Notes: generated by a model from the letters alone, not told the origin. 64,000 nucleotides of DNA from Euptelea pleiosperma (GCA_035048495.1 CM068553.1:5883259-5947258); one strand, 5' to 3'. Shown: positions 34,845 through 46,805, counted from the stretch's first letter. Made by a program: numbers and translations.

Positions 34845-35310
34845 GAGTGCATACCATCTCTATTCATAACTATGTTTGGCTTTTCAAGTTTCTAAGCCAA
34901 GATAGGCCCCGGGTCATGATAAATAAAGGTTAAATTCCAGCATTAGCTTGTCCACCTTCTCTTTTAACCCAGAGTTAAGAGGCTGATTAGGAGGGCTATC
35001 TGAAGCTTTAGATAACTCCATGTCCAGCTTCTCTTGTGAGCCCATGGAGATGTCCCCTGGTCTATGTCTCGCTTGAGTTTCTTAATTACCTCATTGGTGA
35101 TCGGATCTGATGATCCCTTCACTTGTAGAATCTTCTTCCTAAGGCTCTCGATCTCTGACTCTATACCAGAAACCTTTGATGAATTGTCAATGTCTGACGG
35201 CTTCATGTTGCATTTCCTCTCTGTGGTCCATAGGGACACCTTTGATGACCCCGACCGACCAGAATTTGAGCATCTGGTGGTGGAGCAACTCATCTTTATC
35301 CATCTTTGCT
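34845..35310 (-). pseudogene. Broken copy of plastid acetyl-CoA carboxylase carboxyltransferase alpha (3' coding part)
   Basis: Minus-strand translation gives ESEIESLRKKI, then SSDPITNEVIKKLKRDIDQ. After a frameshift near 35055 come ISMGSQEKLDMELSKASDS, PLNSGLKEKVDKLMLEFN, a stop, and PGAYLGLET. The order resembles the charged coiled-coil C-terminal extension of plant chloroplast accA-type alpha subunits (CAC3), as I recall it. No intron is visible in about 450 bp, and the frameshift plus internal stops make it non-functional. It could be a retrocopy or a duplicated 3' piece. The coiled-coil nature of the region lowers certainty. Confidence 0.55.
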
Positions 35311-35524
35311 AACTTCTAGGTTTATTACAGGATTGCTTCCAGTTGTGGAAAAGTAGGAAAACATGGAGGCAAGATTTTGAAAACCTGAAAAAGGTCATAG
35401 TTTAAATCTTGAGAAATGCATGGAATTTTTTTTCTGCTACACAGGTGATTGAGTCATTTCAGAACACAACCTGAGACTCTGATCAACATAAATCTAGGTC
35501 TTGGCACCTGGCTTATGTAAAATC

Positions 35525-36597
35525 AAATCCATTGTTTTATATTCCTCCAATTTCCAGATGAGTCATTCGACGGATACATTGAACAACCACACTGTTAGCT
35601 TTGAGAACATAAGAGCCTTAACCATGTTAGCCAAGTTCACTAAAACCTCCACAACATCATGCCAATTTACAAAATTAAGTGATCAGAATAGTTTACTTTT
35701 CTCTTAGTTCCACAAAAAACACAGTGAATCACAAACTAAATAGATCTAACCAGGTGAAAGTGTTCTCAATTCCAGACCTTTTCCTCCTGGGGCCTCACAA
35801 GGGTGCTCCTCCATGTTTCTAGAGAGCCTCACTGTCAACTCCTCTCAATCCTCATAGCTATAGAGCAGAGGCCATGTTGGCGCCCCACCAGACTAACAGT
35901 CTCTTTTCTTTTAGTCTTCTAAACCTAAAATATATTAAGAGGTAAGTAGAACTAGAATCCAGTATATTCTAGGTTTAACAGTTCTTATTCTCCTTTAAAT
36001 GATAGTCTAATAAGGTGCAGTTGTTTTCAAGTCTTTGTTAATCAATTATTAAGACTGTTATATAAATCCATTGTTTTATATTCCTCCAATTTCCAGATGA
36101 GTCATTCGACGGATACATTGAACAACCACACTGTTAGCTTTGAGAACATAAGAGCCTTAACCATGTTAGCCAAGTTCATTAAAACCTCCGCAACATCATG
36201 CCAATTTACAAAATTAAGTGATCAGAATAGTTTACTTTTCTCTTAGTTCCACAAAAAACACTGTGAATCACAAACTAAATAGATCTAACCAGGTGAAAAT
36301 GTTCTCAATTCCAGACCTTTTTCCTCCTGGGGCCTCACAAGGGTGCTCCTCCATGTTTCTAGAGAGCCTCACTGTCAACTCCTCTCAATCCTCATAGCCA
36401 TAGAGCAGAGGCCATGTTGGCGCCCCACCAGACTAACAGTCTCTTTTCTTTTAGTCTTCTAAACCTAAAATATATTAAGAGGCAAGTAGAACTAGAATCC
36501 AGTATATTCTAGGTTTAACAGTTCTTATTCTCCTTTAAATGATAGTCTAATAAGGTGCAGTTGTTTTCAAGTCTTTGTTAATCAATTATTAAGACTT
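35525..36597 (+). repeat. 539-bp tandem duplication downstream of the MYB18-like gene
   Basis: Copy 1 starts at 35525 and copy 2 at 36064, both with AAATCCATTGTTTTATATTC, and they stay nearly identical through AATCAATTATTAAGACT. Only a handful of differences are seen, for example AAAACACAGTGAA versus AAAACACTGTGAA. Non-coding. A diverged single copy lies at 55170-55550. Confidence 0.95.
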
Positions 36598-36794
36598 GCG
36601 TAATCGAAAACAAGTAAGTCAACTGGTGAACTGCAATAAATATTAAAGAAAGAAAATCACAAATAAGCTTCACCGTCATTTTCTATATGTTCTAGGTTTC
36701 GGGAGCAAATTAACTAGTCATTTTTCAGTATTTTTTCAGTATTTTTTTAATATTTTATGTGTGTAGATATAGATTAAACCCATGATTGTATATT

Positions 36795-36950
36795 AATTTT
36801 TTTGATAAGTATAAATTTATTGAAAGAGGCAGAGCCAAGAAGAAAACAAAGAAACGTCTAAGAAGTCGAGGAGACCTACCTAGGTGACAACTGAAACACA
36901 AAACGTAATACTAAAAGGCTACACAAACTAACTAATCACTTCCGCTTTCT
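36795..36950 (-). mobile_element. LINE 3' end (minus)
   Basis: The minus strand reads GCCTCTTTCAATAAATTTAT then ACTTATCAAAAAAA, a very common plant L1 3' terminus. It is 5'-truncated to about 150 bp. It is absent from the paralogous segment at 55.5-55.7 kb. Confidence 0.6.
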
Positions 36951-37271
36951 TCGTTTCCTTTTCTTTTCATTTTTTCTCAATCATTCATACTTGCGTAAGC
37001 TGCAATTGAATCTGTGACCTCAGTGTTATGACGCTTATTTCTGAGACCACAAGAGAGCAGGTAAGTCTTCAGACTCCTCTGTTTTTATGTTGATGATGAT
37101 GGCATTGTTACCTTGAAAGTGTAGATCTTTGTTAATGGACTAGTTGAAATAAACATCCAACACCAAATTCAAGTCTTTTTAACTTTACAATTTCAAGAAA
37201 CATGAAGTAAAACAAAGCAATTTTCTATTCACAACTTAAACCTCAAATCACTTAAGGTTTAACCTCTTTTC
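36951..37271. other. 3' flank of the MYB18-like gene
   Basis: Presumed 3' UTR and downstream sequence. Bases 37060-37252 are repeated at about 55560-55747 (shared CATGAAGTAAAACAAAGCAA). Confidence 0.6.
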
Positions 37272-38854
37272 TCAATAAGTTACATCATGGATCATGGTGA
37301 AATCACTACAAATTTCACCCATAGAAACAAAATCGAAGAACCCACTCTCTGGAACCTGACTCTCAGACTCTAATTGTGAAGGGAACTTTCCGTAAGGGGC
37401 ATCATAGCTCAAATCATGATGGAATTCACTAGCAAATGGTTCCTCGTCGTGTAAAAAACCATGGCTAAATGCATCAACGATGTTCAAATCATTGGACTGC
37501 TCCCTAGGAACCACTTGGTTGACAGAATTTAAAGAACTCTGGCTGTGGACATGATCCAAAGATAACCACTCGGCAAAAAAAAGATTGGGGAGGGAACTTT
37601 GATGTGTTTCTTTGATAGGGTGACGATTGAAAAGAGCTGAACCAGACTGGTTGGTTTCAGTCGAAGAACCTTCCATATGTTCTAACGATTCGAAAGATCC
37701 GAAACTCGACATCTGAGTGTTGGGTTCTTTGGAATTGGATGTAGATTCAATAGTTTTTGGTGATTGGGTGCTACTTTGAGCTTCCAATCCTTCAACCTTC
37801 ATCACTTTCTTCTTCAGATAGGAATTCCAGTAGTTCTTTATCTCATTGTCAGTCCTTCCAGGCAAATGCTGTGCTATCTGAGACCACCTGATCAATTGTT
37901 GTATTAATTTCATTAGTGTCTAGTAATTTAGTAACTTAGTTGTTGACTAAAAAAATCACCCAAGTCAACCTTAATTTTCTTTAAAGAGGTGTACCCCACC
38001 ACATATAGCTGAGATGGGGTCCACCTTTTTTCTCTAAAGAGGAATAGTGGTGATACATCAGGCACAAGATTAAATAGTGCATCCATCTTGCTTACTTATT
38101 GCCTAACAAGCCATGGAGGGCCAAGATCGTCTCTTCTTCTTGTAAAGCAAACACTCCTCGCTTCAAACCCGGCCTCAAGTAATTAATCCACCGTAATCTA
38201 CAGCTCTTTCCGCTCCGTTGCAAACCTGATGTTAATAAGAAGATGACAAAAGTCAACTATTGAAGGTAATTTGGAGATAAGGTCATCTTCAATCGTTTTC
38301 ACTTAGAAATCCCAAGAAAAGAGTGGCTTTTCTGGACTGTCGCGTCAGACCTTGAAGTCTGCTATGACAGTGGAATTTACACCTGGCTGCTGAGGTGGGA
38401 ATCAATTGGTCCACCGGTTCTGCCACGTCAACCCCTCTTGACATGTTACCACTTGGCAAAAAGAGAGAACCAACCACTTCCTAAGTGTGGTGCGCAATGC
38501 GCCATACAATCTAGAAAATTCACCTTCCTTGCATAGAAGGCTAGAACTGAAGTCTTTCTAATGTATAATAAAACAGTTCAGTAGCATATATGAATAACTC
38601 TAACATGCGCCAGAAGCTGACCACATTGTGGGGAGGGGGAGAACAATCCTTCAGCTCCTGGTGCATGTTAGTGAAACACCCATACATAAACACAGATGTA
38701 CAATGCACTACAACTCACCAGCCTTGACGGGGATGGAGCTCCAGCAACTGTGACCATACTGGAGGATATAATTCCTAAGCCTCTGATCTTCATCCGGCGA
38801 CCATAACCCTTTCCTGTGCTTCACCCTCGGCTTTTCACACGACTTGCACCCCAT
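37272..38854 (-). CDS. R2R3-MYB transcription factor, LAF1/MYB18-like, three exons
   Basis: Exons on the minus strand: 38719-38854 (136 nt), 38096-38225 (130 nt) and 37272-37887 (616 nt); 882 nt, 293 aa. Splice sites are GT-AG and the exon sizes are classic for R2R3-MYB genes. R2 begins at [14 protein letters not shown] with [14 protein letters not shown]; exon 2 encodes [20 protein letters not shown] and the start of R3; exon 3 has [20 protein letters not shown]. The KGLWSPDED and GHSCW signatures and [10 protein letters not shown] match the Arabidopsis LAF1 (MYB18)/MYB19/MYB45 group. LAF1 promotes phytochrome-A far-red signalling in the nucleus; that role here is inferred from family only. 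The C-terminus is acidic and Ser-rich. All residues expected in the repeats are present, so it is probably functional. Confidence 0.93.
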
Positions 38855-39833
38855 TCGTCGAACAAATTCTCAGGTAAGAATTCAACACTTGTGAATCAAT
38901 CAACAGTAGTAGATGGAGATTGAGGAGCCTACAAGGAGGAATGGAGGAGTTCAGACATGGGAAAAGGGAAGGGACAAGGTGGAATTTAAAGGGAGATTAG
39001 CTGCATTTTTTTCTCTCATTAAACTATGACGAAGAACTTGTCATAATCATTTAAGAAATTTAGAAGGAATAGATGACGTCTTAGACTCCAGTTTCAGACA
39101 AGCCAAGCTGAAGCTGATTCAGAAAACCTGGTAGAGACTTAAATCTTTAATGGAACATTAATAAAAGGATATGGGATTTAAATTAATCAAAACAATTGAA
39201 GCTAAGTATCAATGTGATATGTGGGTGAGATTACATTATACATTATTGTAGTGCAACGACCTCTCTCTGGATGACACTTCAGAGTAGTCCATAGAAATAG
39301 AGGGGCCCCTGTTAGATTTAATGTCGCGCAAAATATCGCCCGCGATTGGGGTCGGATATCTCTAACCCCACATTTCTATAGGTGCCAGTCAATAAACTGA
39401 TAAAGTAATAAAAATGAATCGCATTAGGGAATAAGTAGGATCATATATTTGATTGATATGATTCTAGGGTCCTGTGAACACCCGATGTAGTTGGTTGATT
39501 AAGATCAACGAAAATGTGAACGTTCCGTGTTTAATATATAGAAAACCTATCTTCATAATTTAAGTAGCCCAGCTAGCTAGGATGGCTGTTACATTGTTTT
39601 TCATTGAAGAATCATGGTTTATCATTGGATCGACATTTTTACGCGAGAAAATATATTTCATGCATGATTTTTTTTTTTGCAAATATATCTTTTCCCTGGC
39701 ACGAAAATGGCGATCAGAACTGTCCCGTTACCTTTTCTTTAGGGTTGTTTTCATCAGATGGAGTTTTTCGGGCCCTAGCCCAGTTATGATTCATGACTTC
39801 TGACTTGAAGGCAAACTAACTTTTACTAGAGTT
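38855..39833. other. MYB18-like promoter region and intergenic
   Basis: A TTTAAATT motif on the minus strand near 38984-38990 could act as TATA box about 130 bp above the ATG. Nothing else recognised. Confidence 0.35.
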
Positions 39834-40077
39834 TAAGGGCGTGTTTGATTGCCAGTTTTTCCATGATAAAATCATATTTTCTCGGAAAAAAACATATTTT
39901 TTCATTATTCGATAGCCATTTTAAATCAAAAAAAATTTCCCAAGGAAACGAGACCAAGCCCGGAATTCATTTCCATTCTACATAAGTGAGAATTAGTTCC
40001 TACACGAAAATACACCCTTGTTTTCTTACATAATTGTAAAATACATATTTTCTCAGATGCGATTAAACAGCCATTCA
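39834..40077. mobile_element. Possible Tourist-type MITE
   Basis: Left end GGGCGTGTTTGATTGCC and right end GCGATTAAACAGCCA are approximate inverted copies. Interior is rich in AAATATTTTCTC-type motifs. No clear TSD. Confidence 0.4.
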
Positions 40078-40964
40078 GGGCATTCTCCCAGATTTATTTT
40101 CTTGAGAAAATTTTCACAGAAGGAGAATTTTATCAGAAAAAATTTCCGTCCCCACATATTTTCTTGAACGTCCAAAATTATAAATCATAAATTGCAATAA
40201 TCTAAATTGCTTTGACTATCGACCATGGAAATCTGGTAGGTGGAACCACTGAATGGTGGGTCCCAATTCCATGCATATGTGCCACGCGTATAGAAACGAT
40301 CTTTGACTTGGAGCAATGACTCGGCTGTGATCTGTAAAGTTTAGCCGTTAGCCAAGCCGCTTAGCACATAAGAAGGTTCCCATATGGCTCCTTGAACAAC
40401 ACACAATCATTAATCAATAATTGTTGAGAATCAAACCGTTTCTCTCCCAAATAAAAAAAAATTCGAAAATAAAGTCTTTATTTAAATCCCTTGACAGTTA
40501 TTGCTCCCAATTTAAAATTGGCGGGAATGGAAGAAGAGAAAGTTATTCGCGCGTGATTCTTCTATTGAAGATTTTTAAAACTCCAACTGCTTTTTAAAAT
40601 TAATATTTGTATGTCAACCAATCCCTAATTCGTTCATGCGGGATTAATAAAAACTCTATCAACAACCTAATCCCTATTTATTTTATAATTTTCATAATCC
40701 ACGTGCTTAGAAGAATTAAAAGTGTTTTTATCAAGAAAATAAATTTAAATTAGAGGCTGTGTTCGACGGAAAATTTGTTTTCCGTCGAAAATCCAAACAT
40801 CGAGGATAAACTCTGTACTTCCAAGTTCATTACTCACCTAATTATATTCTTTTTCATTATTTGCAGCGCTGTGTTCTTACCTACTCATTGTTATAGTATT
40901 ATGCACTTGAAATTCTTTTTAAATCGAATTGGTAATTTCTCTCACAAAGAATGATACTTTTGAG
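40078..40964. other. Intergenic, AT-rich, no gene
   Basis: Contains a short palindrome at about 40765-40795 (GACGGAAAATTTGTTTTCCG). No coding evidence. Confidence 0.35.
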
Positions 40965-41165
40965 GCTCAGGCTCCAAGGACCTCCTTTTTATGCCCCTCT
41001 TGGGAGTCGGGTTCTCAGTCGTGGATTTCGAGAATCCAACGGTGGTTGATAGCACTGAGCTGGCATTCACTTTAATGAAAAAAGTGATGCCACCTCAGGG
41101 CTATCGATGGCCGTTGGGTTCTCAGACTCCACGGTCAAGAAGAGGGGCTCTTGAGCCAACCCTAA
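40965..41165. mobile_element. Hairpin MITE (GGCTCAGGCTCC family)
   Basis: The left arm GAATCCAACGGTGG with upstream GGGTTCTCAGTCGTGG pairs with the right arm containing CCGTTGGGTTCTCAG and GGGGCTCTTGAGCC. A looser relative is seen at 48905-49070. Confidence 0.5.
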
Positions 41166-41332
41166 TTTAGAAGATTTGTAAAAAAATATCAAGCGACAAT
41201 AACTCCGTGGCAATAAATAAGTGTTGTACATCCTTGACGTCTTACCTATGCGCGTTAGGTGGTTGCATTCAAGGAACTTGATTATGAGAAAAAGAAAGTT
41301 TATCGAACATCAAAAAAATAGATTGAAGCTTA

Positions 41333-42297
41333 GGTTGCATTTGCTACGGCAGTGAATTCCGTCCGAGAGAATATATTATCGCAGCTAATTAACTTCACGA
41401 CTAAATATTCGCGCATCAAAAATATTTTAAAGTGTTTGGCAACCATATCATTTTCTCGTCAAAATATTCACCTACTTAATTTTTATGGTGTTTGAATGGC
41501 ATTGGCAAATTAATTTATGGAAAGTTATCCTGTGCACTACCCAAGTACCACACTTGATACATGCCACAGTGAAACAGTGCCACGTGGCCTTAAAATACTT
41601 TATCACCGAGAACTCTATGTACGTGGGACCAATTTATCTCATACTTTAGTATCTGTTAAACAGAAAAGTTGCGATATCCACTGGATCAATCTTTGTGCAC
41701 ATGTTCATGATCTGGACCATCCAATTAATGGACCAATCACCGAAATAACAAGTCTATTATTTTATTGTGATAATCAGCCTGATTTTTAGTCTGTACATCC
41801 ATTTAGGGATGGGCCAAACATCCATACTGTTAGTGGGAACAAAAAGGTGTGCCACGTGTCATACTAATAGATATACGAGGGGTCCCAACATTTAGAGTGC
41901 CGTGGGGCCAAAAAAGGTGTGCCACGTGTCATAGTACATCATGGGCCCCAACATTCATAGTGCAAGTGGGCCCAAAAAGGTGTACCACGCGTCTTATTGG
42001 TAGATACACAAAGGGGTCACAACATTTGGAATGCGAGTGGGCCAACAAGGTGTGCCACGTGTAGTCTTCAAGAGAGTCGACCCAAAAGTGAGTCATTTTC
42101 CCATGAGCAATTGTTTTTTGCCACTAAGCTGAAAATATTTGCATAGGGGGAGGGGAATGATAAAATATTTTCACTTTGGTAAACAAATTTGTTGGGCCTA
42201 AGTAAATGTTTTCGTGAGAAAATGGCATGTCAAAATACTACAAAAATCACATCCGCGCAGGCAAAAGTTTCACCAAAATGGCCCACCAAACGCAGTC
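41333..42297. mobile_element. 965-bp Tourist-like composite element with TTA target duplication
   Basis: Flanked by TTA at 41330-41332 and 42298-42300. Ends GGTTGCATTTGCTACGG and CCACCAAACGCAGTC are weak inverted copies. It carries a core-family half (41740-41860) and an array of about 70-bp units (41840-42065). A truncated homologue sits in helicase intron 6 (19335-20420). No transposase ORF. Confidence 0.6.
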
Positions 42298-43858
42298 TTA
42301 ATTACAGATATCAAGGAGAGGAAAAAAAATATCAAATTGATTTGACAGCGGTTGAAAATGTTGACGTAGTCAATAAGCTTCTATTTCTTTGATCTCCGTT
42401 ACTTGGTGTCACCATTAGTGCCAAAAAATTGTTAGGAGAAAAGAAAAAGTAAAATGATATATATTGACTTCAAAGGAATCTTAATATATTTTTAGGGCAT
42501 TATTTTGACCAAGATACCATGGAAAATGAGTGCGGGTAAATATGATATTGTAATTTAAGATGCAACGGTATGCCTATATGATATTGTAATTTAAGATGCT
42601 GGCCAAAAAAATATAGTAAAAAAAATAAAAAATTGCTTGAGTTGTTTATTTGGCTTGAGAAGCCATAATCAACTTGTAATGACTATTGTTTATTGTATGT
42701 TGTATCAGTTATTTTTCTTTTATTGTAGGCAAGCGGGTTAGCGAGTTAGTGGATAAACCCCTGGGAACGGATTTTGCCTTGGTAATGGTATCAACTTCCA
42801 ACAACTTTACAAATTTAATTACCAAGCTGTTAGTTTATTGGCTTGTTAAGTATGAATTTAATAAAAAAAATTAGAAAAGAGGATTATTAAGTGGGAACAA
42901 AGATTAGCATTCACGGCTTGCTTCTGGGGGCAATTGGCAACCCTGTGAGGTCCACCACAGAGGAAGCAACGTAGGGGTTGGAGTTTGTTGTGGAAGCTCC
43001 CGAACTCTTCGATGAGGATGACACCTTTCCGGACCCAAACTTCCAAGAAGGGAAGATTAGAGAAATCCTATAGATTGCAGCTTTCTCCAAACCTCCGGGC
43101 AAAGCATGAAAAAAAGGCTTGAATGGTACGATCCCTTCGTCACCCCTTTCATTCTGAGGTGATCTCGTAGTTCTTGGTCTGTGAAGATGCGTTGTTAGGT
43201 GCTCCATTTTCCCATCAAGCAAAAGTTTTATTTTCCCACCAAAATAGCCTACCAAACACAGCCTTAATTACAGATTTTCAAGGAGAAGAAAAAAAAAATC
43301 AAATTGATTTAACGGCAGTTGAAAATGTTTACGTAGTCAATAAGCTTTTTTGAACTAGCACTAGCTATTTCTTTGATCTCTATTACTTTGGTGTCACCAT
43401 TAGTGCCAAAAAATTGTTAGGAGGGAAGAAAAAGTAAAATGATTTTGACTTCGAAGGAATCTTCAACTATTTTTAGGGCATTATCTAGACTTTCTAAGAT
43501 ATCATATGGAAAATGGGTGCGGGTAAATATGATATTGTAATTTAAGATGCTGGCAAAAAAAAAGAGTAAAAAAAATGCTTGAGTTGTTTATTTGGCTTGA
43601 GAAGTCATAATCAATTTGTATTTGATTATTGTTTATTGTATGTTGTATCTGTTATCTTCTTTTACGGTGCCGTAGGCAATTGGGTTAGCGAGTAAGAGGA
43701 TAAGTCCATGAAGACGGATTTTGCCTTGGCAGTGCTATCAACATCCAACAACTTTACCGACTTAATTAACAAGCTATTAGTTTATTGGCTTGTTAAGTAT
43801 GAAGTTAATTAAAAAAAATTAGGAAAGAGGATTACTAAGTGGGAACAGAGATTAACAA
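42258..43858 (+). repeat. Direct duplication of about 640 bp flanking a gag fragment
   Basis: Copy 1 (about 42258-42903) and copy 2 (about 43213-43858) share ACCAAAATRGCCYACCAAAC, TTAATTACAGAT, AGTCAATAAGCTT, GGTGTCACCATTAGTGCC, TTATTTGGCTTGAGAAG and the end AGTGGGAACARAGATTARCA. Each copy includes the right end of the neighbouring Tourist-like element. Confidence 0.8.
42904..43212 (-). pseudogene. Gypsy-type gag fragment with zinc knuckle
   Basis: The minus strand encodes a basic/Ser-rich stretch and, after a frameshift, CFLCGGPHRVANCPQK (near 42930-42980). This is the CCHC-like knuckle typical of plant gypsy Gag proteins (C-x2-C-x3-H-x4-C). It fills exactly the gap between the two copies of the duplication. 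About 100 codons, no other domain. Confidence 0.65.
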
Positions 43859-44365
43859 GATCTCATAAAGATACCTAAACTAGGCAAAATAACTAAAAAA
43901 AATCCACCAAATATAAAGGGAGGAATCAAAGCTTTGATTCTTGAATCTAAAACTTGTTCATGCCACAATATCTTCGACCATGAATCAAAGATTTTTTTTG
44001 GGTGTTCGTTTTATTTTTCTTAGCTTATAGATATGTATATATGAGTTATGATAAATTTACATCCACTTTTTACATTCGGTTGTGGGACCTACATGGAGAT
44101 CATTTTAAAAAATCCAACATACAAAACATGCTATGTCTTCCATCAAGAAGAGATTTGAATGGATCTATTTCAGCTCTTCTTGGAGGGAAGCTAATTTCGA
44201 AGCCGATAGATGTGCCAATATAGCTTCCTCTCTGAGTTGTGGCATAAGGCAATGGTGGGATGGCTGCCCTACTCTTCTTAACTCTATTAAAGATCCTACG
44301 CTACAGATTTAACGGACTGAGATTTTTCGTTTATTTTGCTTTGTAACTGTCATTTTGGGAGAGAC
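43859..44365. other. Intergenic, no gene
   Basis: Short unrecognised ORFs only (for example plus 44002-44223). Confidence 0.35.
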
Positions 44366-44368
44366 TTA

Positions 44369-44872
44369 GGGCCTGTTTGGTAACGCACCGCGGCGGGCAA
44401 ATAAAATATTTAGCCGCGCAAATATTTGCCCGGCTGCGTTTGGCAGCCACTCGCCCTCGGCGAATATTTAGCCGGGCCCACATATTTGCCCTCCGCGGCG
44501 GGAAAACATTTGATCACCCCCCCCCCCCCCCCCCCTGTGAAAATATTTTCACGCCGATTATGCCTTTCTCACCGGAAAATCACTATTTTCAATAAAAATT
44601 AATTTTTTAATATATAAAAAAGATAAAAATGAATTTTTTTTTATTCTTTGACATAATATGTGGTTCCCGCACTCACCCAACCTATTTTTGACTTACTTTG
44701 ATATGTGGGACCCACTCAAATTGAAAGAAAATAAAGTAAGCTGAAGTGAGCTAGCTCATACACTTACCAAACATTGTTAAATATTGCTATGAGCAAATAT
44801 TTAGCCAAGATAATATTTGCTTGGCTAAATATTCGCCGTCGGAACTCTTTTTCTCACGTACCAAACAGGCCC
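44369..44872. mobile_element. Tourist-like MITE, 504 bp, copy 1
   Basis: Flanked by TTA (44366-44368 and 44873-44875), with TIRs GGGCCTGTTTGGTAACG and CGTACCAAACAGGCCC. This is the signature of PIF/Harbinger-derived Tourist elements. It contains a poly-C run (about 44516-44535). Confidence 0.85.
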
Positions 44873-44930
44873 TTAGTTGTTTCCTTCTTCTCTTGTACTA
44901 TTTTCTTCTTCTATAAATTTTCATCACTTA

Positions 44931-45426
44931 GGGCCTGGTTGGTAACGTACAGCGGCGGAAAAATAAAATATTTAGCCGCACTAATATTCGCCCGGGTGCG
45001 TTTGGCAGCCACTCACCCTTGGCGAATATTTAGCCGGGCCCACATATTTGCCCTCCGCGGCGGGAAAATATTTGATCACCTCCCCCCTGTGTAAATATTT
45101 TCACGCCGATTATGTCTTGGTGAGAAAATTTTATTTTCTTGCCGGAAAATCACTATTTTCAATAAAAATTAATTTTTTAATATATAAAAAAGATAAAAAT
45201 AATTTTTTTTTTTATCCTTTGACATAATATGTGTTCTCACACTCGCCCAACCTATTTTTGACTTACTTTGATATGTAGGACCCACTCAAATTGAAAGAAA
45301 ATGAAGTAAGCTGAAGTGAGCTAGCTCATACGCGTAGCAAACATTATTAAATATTGATATGAGCAAATATTTAACCAAGATAATATTCGCCGTCGGAACT
45401 CTTTTTCTCACGTAACAAACAGACCC
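44931..45426. mobile_element. Tourist-like MITE, 496 bp, copy 2
   Basis: Flanked by TTA (44928-44930 and 45427-45429), with TIRs GGGCCTGGTTGGTAACG and CGTAACAAACAGACCC. It is homologous to copy 1 along its length, in the same orientation and 56 bp away. Confidence 0.85.
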
Positions 45427-45429
45427 TTA

Positions 45430-46059
45430 GTGAAAAAAAATTGTATGCTATGAAGACCATGACATTCATAACATGATTAAAATTTACTTAAATGTGAAAA
45501 ATATGGACCATCCAATTTAACAGTTACTTATATAAGGTTAGTCATGCCAGAATTAATTGATTTTTGATGATGATGGTCAACGTGGTGAGGAAAGGCAGTG
45601 TGGATTGTCCAACACAATCTCTATGTGGCCCCACCACTGGATGTAAGTTTATACTCTCTCTCTCTCTCTTTCTCTCTCCATATATATAATTCTTAAACCT
45701 GTTGATGGCCCACATAGAGATCAGTTTTGTACAATGTAACCTTAACCTGAGTTGTCCATACAATGGTAAAAAACAACTGTCAAAAAATCAGTTAATTTCA
45801 ACATTCTTAATCTCATGAAAAATTTGTTTTAATTTGAAAAATCTAAACTATCTAATTAAATCATAACTTTAAGACAATTTTTATATATGGTGAACAGCGT
45901 TGACATGGACTGATTTTGGGAGATGATTTTTTTTCTTTTTGTTTTATAATAAGCCGACTATTCACTATCATTAAAATTAAGAAATCTATCTTGGAAAGCG
46001 ATATGGCTTGGCACATTAACGCATTTAAGGGGCAACATGGGTCACTTAGGCCCAAGCCC
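45430..46059. other. Intergenic with a CT microsatellite
   Basis: (CT)n occurs at about 45653-45678. No gene. Confidence 0.4.
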
Positions 46060-46310
46060 AGGTCCCACTAACCACATGGATTTTTAGCCCACCTCTTATA
46101 ATACATACAAACAAAAAAACAATCTGATCGATTATCACTAGCCATAGATTTTAGTACTTTTCAGGACATTATTCTAGCCATTGGATTTAAGGATGTTTTT
46201 TGGGTAGTAAATATATCCCATGGCTAGAAATCATCAATCGAGCTAATTTTTAGTGTGTTTATCCACCAATAGGTAAGCTAAAATCCACGCAGTCATTGTG
46301 CCCAAAAAAA
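46060..46310. mobile_element. Core-family hairpin MITE
   Basis: Left: CCACATGGATTTTTAGCCCA, AATCTGATCGATTATCACTAG. Right: GAAATCATCAATCGAGCTAA, ATCCACCAATAGGTAAGCTA. The halves are inverted copies. Same type as 3590-3825. Confidence 0.6.
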
Positions 46311-46544
46311 TGATTTATGTAGGGCCACGAGAGTCCTCTGCATCGACTGCACTGGGAGTCCTCTGCATCTAAATTTTTTCTGTAGTTTAGATTATCAAAA
46401 CTAATTTTTATATAAAGATTTCCAATAATATAAAATTTATTTTTTTAATTAATACCATATTTATTAATATATTAAATAAAACAAAGGCACCATATCACCC
46501 CTTCCTTTTATCTATTCCATTCTTAGTAGAGCGACGAGTACTCT

Positions 46545-46760
46545 TATGGGTCCACTGATCTTATGGATGTTTGGCCCACCTCTTAATGGACTCCACACAC
46601 CAAAATCAGCTTGATTGGTGATCTCTAGAACTTGGATTATAGCACAGAAAAAAGACCCCACCAAATTGCACAAATCCAACGGCTAGAAATCATCATTTAA
46701 GCTGATTTTTGGGGTAGATGTCCACTAGGAGGTGAACCAACATACATGGTTGTGACATGC
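46545..46760. mobile_element. Core-family hairpin MITE
   Basis: Left half TTATGGATGTTTGGCCCACC and AAAATCAGCTTGATTGGTG. Right half GCTAGAAATCATCATTTAAG, CTGATTTTTGG and GTGAACCAACATACATGG. Non-coding. Confidence 0.6.
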
Positions 46761-46805
46761 GGCTTGTTGTCTGGGGCTTTCAAAATTTTCCACAAAATCA
46801 GGCTA

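Noticed and set aside
44516..44535. Poly-C run as a functional motif
   Set aside because: Homopolymer inside a MITE; the sister copy has a shorter CCTCCCCCC run, so slippage or sequencing error is likely.
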